A stretch of 64,000 bases of DNA from Planctomycetota bacterium (GTDB lineage: Bacteria > Planctomycetota > Planctomycetia > Planctomycetales > Planctomycetaceae): NCBI GenBank assembly GCA_022600195.1, contig JAHZKX010000059.1:1-64000 (forward strand), in the 5' to 3' direction. Each line of letters opens with the position of its first letter. Positions within the stretch are counted from its first letter, which is position 1. A program made the translations under genes and the position numbers. Below are positions 1 to 9,563 of this stretch, piece by piece. Below the pieces are notes generated by a model, which saw only the letters and a program-made list of their open reading frames with translations, was not told the DNA's origin and ran no database searches.

Positions 1-4
1 AAAG

Positions 5-78
<74 letters not shown>

Positions 79-296
79 TTATGGGTCCTTTAAAGGACTG
101 GTAAGAGCAGTTTAAGACTGAAGCAACGCCTGTTTCAGACGAGACTTAGAAATTCAAAAGCCCTAAATACAGTAAAGGAATATCCTTACCGTAGGCTGGG
201 ATTATAGTCAGCCTCCTGACTTTCGTCGAGTTACTTTGTCTAAATTCCCTGAATTCAGCAGTAAGAACGTCTGAGAAAGCCTTAATCTCGGGCTAA

Positions 297-1772
297 TCAT
301 TCATATTCCCACTTCAGGAACCAGGGATCTCTGGTCTTTTTCTGCCACGCTTTCAGCTTTTCCTGCATTTTCGTCAGCCTTTCCTGATGTTCAGGCTGAA
401 ATGCCAGGTTCGTTGATTCAAAAGGATCAGCGGCGATATCAAACAGTTCGTGTTTGGGGCGATGAATATAAGAGTAAACCGTTCTCTGCCCAAACATTTT
501 GTCGCCTCGTTTTAATACACCCTGCCAGGTGGGTGACCGATATAAATCGGATGCGAAAGGGTAAGGCAATTCATGGGCAATGTTGAAAATGTATTTATAT
601 TTACCACTTAAGATCACCCGCATCGGATAGTACATCGTGATTTCATGAAACGTATGCGATGCATAACTTTCGTCAAAGTCGGGCGCGTGTTGTTTGCCGA
701 GAGCACTCAGAAACGAACGTCCGTGAAATTCGTAAGGGACCGGCTTCCCTTTGCCCAGTACGCGTTTGCCATTGTTCTCGACAGTCCGCAGCCGGGGAAC
801 GGGCTTGGGTGTGACATTACAATAATCGAGAATCGTGGGAGTGAGATCCGCCCAGGAGACCATCGCATCGGTGGTGATTCCCTGTTTGGGTTGTGTAGGA
901 TCGCGAACGATCAGCGGCAGGTTCATACCTGGTTGATAGAGATTGGTTTTCGCACCCGGGAACGGGGGGCCATTATCGCTGAGAAACATGATCAGCGTAT
1001 CTTCCCAGTGACCGGTTTCTTTTAACGTATTAATCAGTGAGACAATTCCCTGGTCAAGACGCGAAATGGCCTGGTAGTATTCTGCCAGTTCCTCCTTGAC
1101 TTCCTGATGATTGGGCAGCCAGGGGGGAACCTGGATCTGTTCCGGTTTGTAAGTAATCGGCGTGACGCCCGGGTAGTGGTTGGGATCATCATTGAAATTC
1201 GAATAACCGTCGGGGCCTCCGCCACGATGGGGATCGCTGCTGCAATAATACAGGAAGAAAGGCCGGTCGTCTTCTTCGGTAATCCACTCTTTCGCGTTGG
1301 CTGCCATCACGGCTGAGTTACGATTTCCCTGCACGCCTTTGTTGCGGTATTCCTGAAACTCATAAACGTATTTCGGGGCCAGATGGTATTTACCAATCGA
1401 GCACGTTCGGTAGCCGGCTTCCTCCAGCAGGATCGGTAACGACTTTACCGAGGCATACGTACTGAAGTGATTATAGCCGTGGGCATGACCATAATGACCG
1501 GTGGCATGATTATACAGGCCGGTCATAATCACGGAGCGACTGGCAGAGCAACTGGCTGTGGTGCAATGGGCACGTGAGAACCGGGTTCCCGAGGCAGCCA
1601 GCGTATCGATGCCTGGAGTTTTGATGACCTTGTTTCCGTAGCAACCGGCTTGAAAGCCCTGATCATCAACGACAATCACCAGCACATTTTTCTGTGGGGG
1701 TGCAGCCGACGTTTGTGCAATGGAAACGAACAACAGCAACAGGCTGAGCATTCCGTAGAGACATCGATTCAT
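297..1772 (-). CDS. Secreted sulfatase (heparan N-sulfatase/arylsulfatase-like)
   Basis: This 491-residue enzyme belongs to the type I sulfatase (alkaline phosphatase fold) family, which hydrolyses sulfate esters or sulfamates on glycans. A Sec signal peptide spans about residues 1-24 (hydrophobic [12 protein letters not shown], cleavage near SAA). The metal-binding VVDDQG motif is at about 34-39. The formylglycine motif C75-S-A-S-R79 is present in the CxAxR form, and FLSDNGPP supplies the second metal-binding Asp-Asn pair. The substrate cannot be told from sequence; N-sulfoglucosamine or algal sulfated polysaccharide is plausible. It is monocistronic on the - strand, with a short inverted repeat 40 nt upstream of the start. 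The ribosome binding site is weak (GAGAAAG), so the start rests on the signal peptide. Confidence 0.9.
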   Translation of the reverse strand: MNRCLYGMLSLLLLFVSIAQTSAAPPQKNVLVIVVDDQGFQAGCYGNKVIKTPGIDTLAASGTRFSRAHCTTASCSASRSVIMTGLYNHATGHYGHAHGYNHFSTYASVKSLPILLEEAGYRTCSIGKYHLAPKYVYEFQEYRNKGVQGNRNSAVMAANAKEWITEEDDRPFFLYYCSSDPHRGGGPDGYSNFNDDPNHYPGVTPITYKPEQIQVPPWLPNHQEVKEELAEYYQAISRLDQGIVSLINTLKETGHWEDTLIMFLSDNGPPFPGAKTNLYQPGMNLPLIVRDPTQPKQGITTDAMVSWADLTPTILDYCNVTPKPVPRLRTVENNGKRVLGKGKPVPYEFHGRSFLSALGKQHAPDFDESYASHTFHEITMYYPMRVILSGKYKYIFNIAHELPYPFASDLYRSPTWQGVLKRGDKMFGQRTVYSYIHRPKHELFDIAADPFESTNLAFQPEHQERLTKMQEKLKAWQKKTRDPWFLKWEYE

Positions 1773-1811
1773 GGTGTTGCTTTCTCAAGGGAAGGAAAAG
1801 GTGGGAATCGC

Positions 1812-1827
1812 GTGTTGATTTCAACAC
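1812..1827. promoter_or_regulatory. Inverted repeat upstream of sulfatase gene
   Basis: GTGTTGA-TT-TCAACAC forms a perfect 7-bp inverted repeat with a 2-nt centre, ending 40 nt before the ATG of the sulfatase on the - strand. Its size and place would suit an operator or a short leader hairpin. No regulator is recognisable nearby, so the role is only inferred. Confidence 0.3.
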
Positions 1828-2040
1828 ACGATAAGCGAGATTTATTCTAATCTGCATCCCAGGCAATCGCAAATCAGCAAATAGGAAAGCAGGGGAGTTT
1901 ATATGAAAGGTGCGAATTCAGTCGGGACTGGCTTGAAGTGAGGGGGATTCCTTTCGATAATTAACTAATTCCTGCTGAGTTCCGCTCTTCCGTCTGCTTC
2001 GAAAAGAATCAGGCAGCGAGTCCTCTATACTGATATCAAT

Positions 2041-2745
2041 ATGAAAGCAATGACTATGACAACTTTGAAACCTGTAGCTATGACGTTAGCTGTGATCATG
2101 ACGATTTCTGCATTCAATTTTGCAACCGCCGGGGAAGGCAAGTTGAATGTGCCTCCCAAAGGGTATAAAGCCGCGTTTAACGGCAAAGATTTAAGTGGCT
2201 GGAAAGGTCTGGTAGGTAGTCCGAAGACCCGCGCTAAAATGACTCCTGAAAAATTAGCGGAAGCGCAAAAGGTAGCAGACCAGGAAATGCGCGATCACTG
2301 GAAAGTGGTCGATGGTGTTCTCGTCTTTGATGGTAAAGGTAAGAGCCTGTGTACCGCCAAAGATTACAAGAACTTTGAAATGTTTGTCGACTGGAAGATC
2401 AAAGAAAAAGGGGACAGCGGAATTTATCTGCGCGGTTCTCCTCAGGTTCAGATTTGGGACCCCGCACTGCGAAACATCGGTTCGGGTGGATTATACAATA
2501 ATAAAAATCACCCCACAGACCCATTAGTGTTGGCTGATAACCCTGTTGGTGAGTGGAATACCTTCTACATCAAAATGGTAGGGGATAAAGTAACTGTCAA
2601 ATTGAATGGTAAACTGGTCACAGATACCGTTCTGGAAAATTACTGGGAACGTGACAAACCAATTTATGAATCAGGACAGATTGAATTACAGAACCACGGC
2701 AATACACTTTATTTCCGTAATGTCTTTATCAAAGAACTTGAATAG
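2041..2745 (+). CDS. Secreted DUF1080 (3-keto-disaccharide hydrolase) protein
   Basis: This 234-residue protein has an N-terminal signal peptide (about 1-30, cleavage near ATA-GEG) and then one DUF1080/LamG-like beta-sandwich (about 42-234). Family landmarks visible are FNGKDLSGWKG near the start, DSGIYLRG-QVQIWD in the middle, and IELQNHG-YFRNVFIKEL at the end. DUF1080 proteins are a large planctomycete and Bacteroidetes family now called 3-keto-disaccharide hydrolases; the activity here is inferred. Several Met codons lie close together at the 5' end (2041, 2050, 2056) and no clear Shine-Dalgarno sequence decides between them. A strong terminator follows, so the gene is probably transcribed alone. 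Confidence 0.85.
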   Translation: MKAMTMTTLKPVAMTLAVIMTISAFNFATAGEGKLNVPPKGYKAAFNGKDLSGWKGLVGSPKTRAKMTPEKLAEAQKVADQEMRDHWKVVDGVLVFDGKGKSLCTAKDYKNFEMFVDWKIKEKGDSGIYLRGSPQVQIWDPALRNIGSGGLYNNKNHPTDPLVLADNPVGEWNTFYIKMVGDKVTVKLNGKLVTDTVLENYWERDKPIYESGQIELQNHGNTLYFRNVFIKELE

Positions 2746-2772
2746 TTTTATTCAAGCTGATCCGATATCAAG

Positions 2773-2810
2773 GAAAGCGCAGGGAGATCGCTCTCTGCGC
2801 TTTCTGTTTT
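2773..2810 (+). terminator. Rho-independent terminator after DUF1080 gene
   Basis: GAAAGCGCAGGGAG (2773-2786) pairs with CTCTCTGCGCTTTC (2791-2804) across an ATCG tetraloop, with one G-T pair, and is followed by TGTTTT. It lies 28 nt after the stop codon of the DUF1080 gene. Confidence 0.85.
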
Positions 2811-2935
2811 AAATCACCATTCTATTTCAACGAAACCTTACTAGAGCGCGTCCAATTTCACCATAGCGGTTTCAACTTATGATACTTGATCCAAATGGTT
2901 CTGGAGACGCTACAAGAAACCTGGAGACAGGGTAG

Positions 2936-3841
2936 ATGCTTTCATCGGATGCACCATTAACTGACCCGACCGCGTTGGCACGCTTTGGCAAACTGGAAGT
3001 TGTCACACGGCTGATTGTCGAGGGTTTCATGATGGGGCAGCACAAGAGTCCTTACAAAGGGGCCAGTGTCGAGTTTGTAGAGCATCGGCAATATTATCCG
3101 GGCGACGAGATTCGACATATCGACTGGCGGGCTTATGGCAAAACGGGAAAATATTATGTAAAGGAGTTTGAAGAAGAGACGAATTTGCGGTGTTATTTAT
3201 TACTCGACTGCTCCGGGAGTATGGCTTATGCCGGCCAGACATTAAGTAAATTTGACTATGCACGACAACTGGCGGCTGCTCTGGGCTATTTATTGTTGAG
3301 CCAGCGAGACGCAACCGGTTTGGTTACTTTTGATACCGAGCGACGCGATTTCATCGAGCCTTCCGCGAACACGAAAAATTTCGGGCAGATGATGGAAATT
3401 CTGGAAAATTCCAAGCCGCGGAAGGAAACCGCAATTTCCGGCGTTTTAAATCAGGTACTACCTTTGATTAAACGTCGCAGTCTGGTCGTTTTGATTTCTG
3501 ATTGTTTTGATGAACCCGATGCGCTCACAACGGTCTTAAAGCAATTGCGACATGATCGCCATGAAGTACTTGTGTTTCAAATCGTGGCGCCGGAGGAAGA
3601 AGAGTTCCCTTTCAGTAAGCCAACACAATTCAGGAGTTTGGAGCGAAACGGCCATCGCCAATTGGTTGATCCCCATCAGTTACGAGCCCGCTATCTGGAA
3701 CAATATCAGGAATTCTGTGAAACATTATCCCGACAATGTGGGTCAGTGAATGTGGATTTCCTCAAATTTCGGACGACCGATCCATACCATCTGGCCCTCG
3801 GTGCCTTCCTGAATCAGCGAACGCGACCCGGACGAAAGTGA
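2936..3841 (+). CDS. DUF58 domain protein (vWA-like)
   Basis: This 301-residue soluble protein has the DUF58 core (HRQYYPGDEIRHIDW near residues 50-65, a family signature) followed by a vWA-like fold. The MIDAS metal site appears as D-C-S-G-S at about 93-97. DUF58 proteins normally act as partners of MoxR AAA+ ATPases, whose genes usually sit directly upstream; no moxR lies in this window on either side. The start ATG is preceded by AGGG. The next gene begins at or just beyond the stop codon, suggesting co-transcription. Function in envelope or metal-cofactor maturation is family inference only. Confidence 0.85.
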   Translation: MLSSDAPLTDPTALARFGKLEVVTRLIVEGFMMGQHKSPYKGASVEFVEHRQYYPGDEIRHIDWRAYGKTGKYYVKEFEEETNLRCYLLLDCSGSMAYAGQTLSKFDYARQLAAALGYLLLSQRDATGLVTFDTERRDFIEPSANTKNFGQMMEILENSKPRKETAISGVLNQVLPLIKRRSLVVLISDCFDEPDALTTVLKQLRHDRHEVLVFQIVAPEEEEFPFSKPTQFRSLERNGHRQLVDPHQLRARYLEQYQEFCETLSRQCGSVNVDFLKFRTTDPYHLALGAFLNQRTRPGRK

Positions 3842-3853
3842 TTGATACAAATC

Positions 3854-4213
3854 ATGTCAGGCGAAAAAATTCCCATTAACCGTAACCTGGTAGGCGTGAT
3901 TTCCATCGTTTGCTTTTTGATGGCGGGTTACCTGTATAAGTTCGTGACGGTAGAACAGTTTGAGCAACAGGAACTGGCAACGGGTGCCTTCATGCGAGTC
4001 GGGTTGCTGATGTTTGCGTTCTGGCTGGCGTTGCCCGGCAAAAATCGACAGGCCGCCTGGGCCAATGTCCCACCCTGGTTTTTTGCCGTTCTGGTTCTGG
4101 TGATCGTGGGAGTCGCGATGAGGCCCAAAGTGGCGATCCCACTAATTCTGGTCTTCGCTTTTTTTGGGTTTTTCCTGCGACCTCGCAATAAAAAACGTTC
4201 GCCACGTCGCTAA
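3854..4213 (+). CDS. Small integral membrane protein, unknown
   Basis: A protein of about 119 residues with four predicted hydrophobic segments (GVISIVCFLMAGYLY, VGLLMFAFWLALP, WFFAVLVLVIVGVAM, IPLILVFAFFGFFL) and a basic C-terminal tail (RPRNKKRSPRR). I do not recognise the family. I placed the start at the ATG at 3854; the frame also opens with a TTG at 3842 touching the stop codon of the DUF58 gene. The tight linkage suggests the two are translated from one message and that this may anchor or assist the DUF58 protein, which is inference. Confidence 0.6.
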   Translation: MSGEKIPINRNLVGVISIVCFLMAGYLYKFVTVEQFEQQELATGAFMRVGLLMFAFWLALPGKNRQAAWANVPPWFFAVLVLVIVGVAMRPKVAIPLILVFAFFGFFLRPRNKKRSPRR

Positions 4214-4248
4214 GCTGATCAAACCATTGCCTTCAGAAACCGTATCAA

Positions 4249-5364
4249 TTACATCGGGTTCTGAGCGCGGCTGACTGATTTGACTTCGACATCAGTTGGC
4301 AGTTTGCGTGGTGCTTTGGCATTGTTCTGAGAAATGGCATCGATCGGCTGTGGTGGTTGCAGTCGATTGGGTTCAGCAGCGTTGTTTCTACGCTGACCAT
4401 CGATATAGACGCGGGCTGCCACTTTGAGAAGTTGTGGTTGTCGAATCGGAAGCACGCCTTCCAGCCGTTTGGCAACACGTTCTACCCAGCCGGGTTGTCG
4501 CTCCATCGCAAGTGACATCATATGCATGAAAATCGACACTTCCTTAAAATTGCGATCGAGAATCACATTGCTGACGGGAGCCAGAATTTTCGCTGCCATT
4601 TCCACTGTCTGCGAAGGAAATGAGACAAACATGGAAACCTGATGTGAGACAGAATCCCGTTGATTTTTACCGCCACTATGATATTTCGTTTCCAGAAAAA
4701 GCAGCGCTTTGGCGGCGATCGGTTTTGCAATCAGCGGACTTTTATAGACCCCGGAACAGAGTACGATCGTCTCTGTTGGTGTCTGATGTATGACATCTAA
4801 TGTTCCAATGGTTCCATCACCGGCATCCACTTCATATGAGAAAGGACCGGTCTGCCACATTTGAAATTCGGAGAGTTTCATGTCTCTCCAGATACTCACA
4901 ACAACATCGGGGTGAGCGATAAAAAATGCGTAAGCAGAGTGATTTACTTCGACCTGTATTTTGGGCAAAGCCCGAAACATACTGAGATCTTTGAGTACGT
5001 ATTCGGCATTGGTTCGATTGGCAGGTGTGAGTTTATCTAACGGAATCCTTGACAGATAAGCTTTTCTGGTAAAACGTGTTGATGATCCTTTATTGATCAG
5101 AGTAATCAGATCTGCTTCCGTTGGAACTCTTGCCTGATGGACTGGTCGTTGTTCTGCTTTGAATTGTGTCAGCTGCCGATCGGTGTCTTTAAGAAGATAC
5201 TGATCGGCAGCCGACTTCGTCAGGGCCGGGCTCTGGCCATCGCGTTTCTTGAATTTTGTTTCTTGTGCGTAAGATATTGAAATCGTTATCGAAATGGAAC
5301 TTGCGACAGTAATCACCAGGATCGTCAGACGCTGAATCATTCGTGTCATTTCCATTTGAGTCAT
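4249..5364 (-). CDS. Secreted hypothetical protein
   Basis: This 371-residue protein has a signal peptide (about 9-33, hydrophobic LTILVITVASSISITISI, cleavage near YAQ-ET) and no domain that I recognise. The mature part is of mixed composition, with many Pro and Gln in the last 50 residues. An AGGACC sequence lies about 5 nt before the start. It ends 35 nt from the convergent membrane-protein gene. It is probably a lineage-specific planctomycete periplasmic protein; I cannot assign a function. Confidence 0.65.
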   Translation of the reverse strand: MTQMEMTRMIQRLTILVITVASSISITISISYAQETKFKKRDGQSPALTKSAADQYLLKDTDRQLTQFKAEQRPVHQARVPTEADLITLINKGSSTRFTRKAYLSRIPLDKLTPANRTNAEYVLKDLSMFRALPKIQVEVNHSAYAFFIAHPDVVVSIWRDMKLSEFQMWQTGPFSYEVDAGDGTIGTLDVIHQTPTETIVLCSGVYKSPLIAKPIAAKALLFLETKYHSGGKNQRDSVSHQVSMFVSFPSQTVEMAAKILAPVSNVILDRNFKEVSIFMHMMSLAMERQPGWVERVAKRLEGVLPIRQPQLLKVAARVYIDGQRRNNAAEPNRLQPPQPIDAISQNNAKAPRKLPTDVEVKSVSRAQNPM

Positions 5365-5439
5365 GTTAGGTCCTGTTTCTTTCCGCTGTCAACTTCTGTT
5401 GTTGTCTTGGTTATGTGCCTGTTTTGATCGTCCTGGTTG

Positions 5440-5874
5440 CTAACTCGATGGCTCACTTTCGGAAGGGGACAGTGTCGGACCTTCCTCGAGAGCTGGCTCT
5501 GTTTTCGCTTCATTAGGAAACGGATCAGGGGGCACAAAAGTCGAAGGTTCGGGAAGAGGGATCAGGTTCTCATGAGCTTCATTACTCTGATCATTCTGAA
5601 TGCTGTAGTCGGTCTCTGGCTGATCGCTGATATAATGCGGACGGTAGTCATTGCAGCACTTGCACCACCAGCGATTGAATCGAGACTGACACCAGTCTGG
5701 CTTGCCAATTCGCGTCAGGTCCCAGGTGGGACGATAGTAGCGATCTGCATAGATCTCTGAATCACTGATGTCATCGATCAGGTTGTAATAGAGATTGCTG
5801 GCCTGAAAACACTGGCAGCCTGAGCTCACTATTATCAGCTGTATCAAGACTATGCAGACAAAAGCTGCGCGCAT
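5440..5874 (-). CDS. Putative lipoprotein, unknown
   Basis: About 144 residues with an N-terminal signal (MRAAFVCIVLIQLIIV) ending in the lipobox-like SSGC, so the mature protein should begin at that Cys. The body has clustered Cys and aromatic residues (WCQSRFNRWWCKCCNDY) and an acidic, Pro-rich C-terminus. The frame is open further upstream, but the ATG at 5874 is chosen because GGGGGAGGAA lies about 7 nt ahead of it, and because the next upstream ATG (5910) falls inside a perfect palindrome. No family recognised. The Cys cluster could bind metal or form disulfides, which is speculation. Confidence 0.6.
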   Translation of the reverse strand: MRAAFVCIVLIQLIIVSSGCQCFQASNLYYNLIDDISDSEIYADRYYRPTWDLTRIGKPDWCQSRFNRWWCKCCNDYRPHYISDQPETDYSIQNDQSNEAHENLIPLPEPSTFVPPDPFPNEAKTEPALEEGPTLSPSESEPSS

Positions 5875-6228
5875 CAACAGTTTCCTCCCCCATTTTTTGT
5901 GACAATTCATTGTCACAGCAATACCAATGATGACCGGCACCATTGTTCGTACAATCGCGTGTACCTAAGGATGATCGGCTATCGCACGCGCGAAACTTTA
6001 TCGATTATTCTGAATGAACGGGTTATAAGGCCAGAGAACTTTTCAGCGTCTCACCGGGTGGGAAAAAATACAAAAACCCCTTTGTTTCATGGGTAAATGA
6101 GTGCGGGATGCCTGCATGTTTTCCCTGCGAAATTACTTGAGATACGAAGGAACATTGTGATTTTGTCTCAGTCAATAGATACTGAGAGTGCAGATGAAAC
6201 TCTGAATGTTTTAGAAGAGGTTCCCCAA
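5875..6228. other. Intergenic region between divergent genes
   Basis: About 350 bases without a supported gene, separating the - strand lipoprotein gene from the + strand FG-GAP gene. It holds the lipoprotein ribosome binding site, the palindrome at 5898-5917 and presumably both promoters. Reading frames continue through part of it on both strands, but they lack initiation signals. Confidence 0.5.
5898..5917. promoter_or_regulatory. 20-bp perfect palindrome, candidate operator
   Basis: TGTGACAAT-TC-ATTGTCACA has 9-bp perfect arms around a 2-nt centre. It sits 24-43 nt before the chosen start codon of the - strand lipoprotein gene and over 300 nt before the FG-GAP gene. The outer TGTGA/TCACA half-sites resemble the CRP/FNR-family half-site, but the spacing is 10 rather than 6, so a CRP-type site is not claimed. 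Confidence 0.45.
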
Positions 6229-7482
6229 ATGGACTGTGAGTTGAAAACCGTGAGAGCAATGACCCTGATTTTGTGTTTCCTGCTCACTGTGAATGTGGTT
6301 GCCGAAGATCTCCAACGTGGTTTACCCTGGAAATATCATGTCATTGATCAGTCTTCCCGTGGCGCTGATGGCGTGAAGCTGGCTGATCTGGATGGTGATG
6401 GTTTATACGATATTACCACCGGCTGGGAAGAAGGGGGCTTAACTCGCATCTATCGGAATCCCGGAGCAGCCGAGGCAAAACAACTTTGGCCCTCGATGAC
6501 AGTCGGAAAAACGCCGCAAGTGGAGGATGCTGCCTGGATCGATCTGGATCATGATGGCCGACTGGAAGTGGTCAGTTGTTGTGAAGGGAAAAGTCGAACA
6601 GTGTTTGTGCATTGGGCTCCCGAAAAAATGCCCTTTCAAAACCGGTGGCAGCAGGAAGCCCTGCCCGCATCAATAGAGAAGATGATGTGGATGTTTGCAA
6701 CGCCTGCACAAATCGACCATCAGCCAGGGCTGGAACTGGTCGCCGCCGGGAAAGGCAAGGGCGCACAAATAGGCTGGTTTCAACCGGGAACAAATCGACG
6801 TGATTTGAAAGAATACCAATGGAAACCCATATCGCTTGCGGGGTGGATTATGTCTTTGTTCGCGTTGGATATGGATGGCGACGGTGATCAGGATCTCTTA
6901 ACAACAGATCGTAAAGGAAAAATGAGAGGCTGTCGCTGGCTGGAAAACCCCGGTGCCCTCGCTGCTTCTTCAACGAAACAATGGCAGAATCACTGGGTGG
7001 GCGGTCAGGATCGTCAAGTGATGTTCGCCCATGTGGGGGATCTCGATCAGGATGGATTGCAGGATATTCTCGTAGTAACCAGCATTCCGGATGAATTACT
7101 CTGGTTTCGTCGTCTGGACGAGAGTGGATTGAAGTGGGAGAAAAAAGTGATCGCTTTTCCAGAAAATACCGGGCATGGCAAAGGTGTTGCCGTCGGTGAT
7201 ATGAATTTGGATGGGCGGCCGGATATTGTTTTCAGTTGTGAAAGAGCCGCACCACCGAAGTCCGGAATGTTCTGGATGAGCTATTCAGATGAAAGATCAG
7301 TCAAAAAATGGGTGCCACACGAGATCAGTGGTCCGCGGGGAATTAAATTTGACAGAATCGAATTACTGGATCTCGACGCAGACGGGGATCTGGATGTGCT
7401 CTCTTGCGAAGAACGGGATCAGAAGAAGGGGCTCGGCGTTTTCTGGTACGAAAATCCGGTTCGATCAAAGAAATCTGATTGA
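6229..7482 (+). CDS. Secreted FG-GAP/VCBS repeat protein
   Basis: About 417 residues forming an integrin-like beta-propeller. A signal peptide covers about 11-27 (MTLILCFLLTVNVVAED). Six Ca2+-binding loops of the DxDxDGxxD type are visible: DLDGDGLYD, DLDHDGRLE, DMDGDGDQD, DLDQDGLQD, DMNLDGRPD and DLDADGDLD, roughly evenly spaced. Such proteins are common in planctomycete secretomes and act as binding or scaffold proteins; no catalytic domain is visible. The frame is open upstream to 6097, but I chose the ATG at 6229 because AGAGG precedes it and the signal peptide then lies at the N-terminus; 6259 is an alternative. Confidence 0.75.
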   Translation: MDCELKTVRAMTLILCFLLTVNVVAEDLQRGLPWKYHVIDQSSRGADGVKLADLDGDGLYDITTGWEEGGLTRIYRNPGAAEAKQLWPSMTVGKTPQVEDAAWIDLDHDGRLEVVSCCEGKSRTVFVHWAPEKMPFQNRWQQEALPASIEKMMWMFATPAQIDHQPGLELVAAGKGKGAQIGWFQPGTNRRDLKEYQWKPISLAGWIMSLFALDMDGDGDQDLLTTDRKGKMRGCRWLENPGALAASSTKQWQNHWVGGQDRQVMFAHVGDLDQDGLQDILVVTSIPDELLWFRRLDESGLKWEKKVIAFPENTGHGKGVAVGDMNLDGRPDIVFSCERAAPPKSGMFWMSYSDERSVKKWVPHEISGPRGIKFDRIELLDLDADGDLDVLSCEERDQKKGLGVFWYENPVRSKKSD

Positions 7483-7499
7483 GTGATGCGGAACGCATC

Positions 7500-9563
7500 T
7501 CAGAAGAACAGCACGTCCCGCTGTACGGTTTCAATCAGACGTCTGAGCCAGACATATCCCAGCGAACGTGTTCCGCAGTCAACCTCAGGGAGTACGGAGG
7601 CCCCTGGTCGCAGACCTTTGATCAATTCATGATCCAGCTTCACCGTGATTTGCACTGTGGGAATTCCGTCTTCGTCCGGCTCGGCGGTGGCTGCGATTTT
7701 TTCGATAGTACCCTGATAGGTTTGGTCCAGATCAGTGAGCAGCAGGAAGGAGACATTCAGCGGAGTGGGACTTTTCCGCTGCGCTTCAAGAATGTGACCG
7801 ATTTCAGAATCGGGGACCTGCATGTTTAAAATCCAGGGCCCTTTCAAGTTAGCGACCGTTAACAATCGCTGACCGCGCTGCACGGGGCGTGTCAGTAATT
7901 TTTCCTCAAAATCCCAGGTCAGTACTTCACCGGCAAGTGGGCTTTTGAGTGTTAAAGCCTCCTGCTGTTTTTTCAGTAGATCCAGTTGCTCTCCCAGGCT
8001 TTTCAGGCGTACATTCAATTCTTCCTCTTCAGCAGTCAGACGGTTTGACTGGAGTAACGCCTTGGCGTCTGTGGCAGTCAGTTCCAGTCGGGCAGCCTGA
8101 ATTACCGCCAGACGCTTCGTGCCTGTTTGTATCTCCCCCCTCACGCGGCTGAGTTCCAGATCCAATTCAGAATCTCGTAGAGTAATTAACGTACTGCCGG
8201 TTTGAACCTGTTCTCCCTGCTGCACGAAAATTTGATCCACAATCCCATTCGAAGTGGCAAAGATATTTTGCTGTTTAATGGGCTGCAATGTGCCCGAACC
8301 TTCAATGGAAAAGTTCGCGGGAGTCAAAACCAGTCCTGCTGTAATCAGTCCCAGAATGAGGACACTGGTAATGATGTTGCGCCATGTCAGTTGTTTTTTT
8401 CGAGTCGGCGAGTGAGACCAGTATTTCAGTAAGGGGAAAAAGGGGAAACTTTCAAATTGCAGTGCGTTAAACAGTGCAGTTCCACCGTGACGGGAAACAG
8501 CCAGTGCCCGCTCCAGCAAAGTGTCGTTGTGATCGGTTTCATGAAATTGTTCAACAACGAGGACGCCGACCGTAAGGAGGTCGGTGGACGATCGCTTCTG
8601 CTGTTTCAGGTCGTCAGAGTCTAATTCCTGTTCTTCTGTGAGATGTCTCAGTGGAAAAATCATGAATGATCGGGAAGAGGACAGATCGAGATAGGCATGT
8701 AACGGTTCTGAAATCTGCGGTGGATATTTTTGGTCGGCTTCCATGATCCAGTAAGGCCGATTCAGAGACTGAATACGGCCTGTCAGTTTTTCCAGACGTT
8801 GTACGGATTCAGACCGGCGCTCGATCGCATCGACGCCACTGGCAGCAATCAGACGGTAAGAGTTGCCCGTTCGTTGTAAAACAGAAACACGATCACAGTT
8901 GATTAATATTCTGCCTTCGTTGGCAAGGATATATGCTGTTTTCTGCGAATTTAAATGTAAATGAATGTGTTCAGAGAAACTTTCAAATTCTTCCCAGAGC
9001 GTTTCCATTTCCTGCAATTTTTGAAATTGCTTGTGCTGACAGAAATCGTCAGCAATTTCACATAGAGCACTGATGAAGCGGAGATACCCGTCCTGGGCCG
9101 CGAAGGACTTGGGGGGGTGATGAATGACTTCCAGAATCCCCGTGTTCGTTTCCGGATGATTCAACAACTTCACCGGGCACAGAATCAGATTTTCAGCAAA
9201 CGGATTTTTCCCCTGATGTTGTTCCGATAATCCAGTCCGTGGCGCGAGTGTCGCAGGCTGGTTTGCCTGCAAAGCTTCCTGAAGCACGAGTCGATGTTGA
9301 GCGCGTTCCTCCTCACTTAAGGGCACTTCCGAATTTGATTCCGGATTCAAGCCGAGGCTTTGCTCGATTTCCAGAACTCCTGACGAATCGGGAACCCAGA
9401 GAATGCCCCCCAGCGCAGACATGCCGCGAACAGCGCGATCGAGCAGTTCTGAATAAAATTTTTGACTCGGAATTTCTGACCGAGAAAGTTGAGCCAGTCC
9501 CAGAACGAGCTCTTCAATTTCCTGCCAGAGATTCTCTATGGAAGCGGATTCATCAGTCGTCAT
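7500..9563 (-). CDS. GAF-domain HlyD-type membrane fusion protein
   Basis: A 687-residue fusion. Residues about 20-175 and 195-365 look like two GAF-type sensory domains. A single membrane segment follows (about 396-413, NIITSVLILGLITAGLVL). The rest is an HlyD/RND-type periplasmic adaptor: a biotinyl-lipoyl half (about 428-462, ATSNGIVDQIFVQQGEQV), a helical hairpin (about 465-545), the return lipoyl strand (SPLAGEVLTWDF) and a beta-barrel. Adaptors connect an inner-membrane pump to a TolC channel, and a TolC-family lipoprotein gene lies divergently 400 bp away, so the two probably cooperate. Cytoplasmic GAF domains on an adaptor suggest ligand-controlled export, which is inference. It is convergent with the FG-GAP gene. 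Confidence 0.8.
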   Translation of the reverse strand: MTTDESASIENLWQEIEELVLGLAQLSRSEIPSQKFYSELLDRAVRGMSALGGILWVPDSSGVLEIEQSLGLNPESNSEVPLSEEERAQHRLVLQEALQANQPATLAPRTGLSEQHQGKNPFAENLILCPVKLLNHPETNTGILEVIHHPPKSFAAQDGYLRFISALCEIADDFCQHKQFQKLQEMETLWEEFESFSEHIHLHLNSQKTAYILANEGRILINCDRVSVLQRTGNSYRLIAASGVDAIERRSESVQRLEKLTGRIQSLNRPYWIMEADQKYPPQISEPLHAYLDLSSSRSFMIFPLRHLTEEQELDSDDLKQQKRSSTDLLTVGVLVVEQFHETDHNDTLLERALAVSRHGGTALFNALQFESFPFFPLLKYWSHSPTRKKQLTWRNIITSVLILGLITAGLVLTPANFSIEGSGTLQPIKQQNIFATSNGIVDQIFVQQGEQVQTGSTLITLRDSELDLELSRVRGEIQTGTKRLAVIQAARLELTATDAKALLQSNRLTAEEEELNVRLKSLGEQLDLLKKQQEALTLKSPLAGEVLTWDFEEKLLTRPVQRGQRLLTVANLKGPWILNMQVPDSEIGHILEAQRKSPTPLNVSFLLLTDLDQTYQGTIEKIAATAEPDEDGIPTVQITVKLDHELIKGLRPGASVLPEVDCGTRSLGYVWLRRLIETVQRDVLFF

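Noticed and set aside
645-1025. A + strand frame of about 126 residues antisense to the sulfatase
   Set aside because: It lies inside a well-supported gene and shows no ribosome binding site, signal or family match.
2936-3841. A MoxR-type ATPase partner for the DUF58 gene
   Set aside because: Looked for upstream and downstream; neither neighbour has AAA+ motifs, so no operon is claimed.
5898-5917. CRP binding site
   Set aside because: The half-sites match TGTGA/TCACA but the spacer is 10 rather than 6, and no CRP-family gene is seen.
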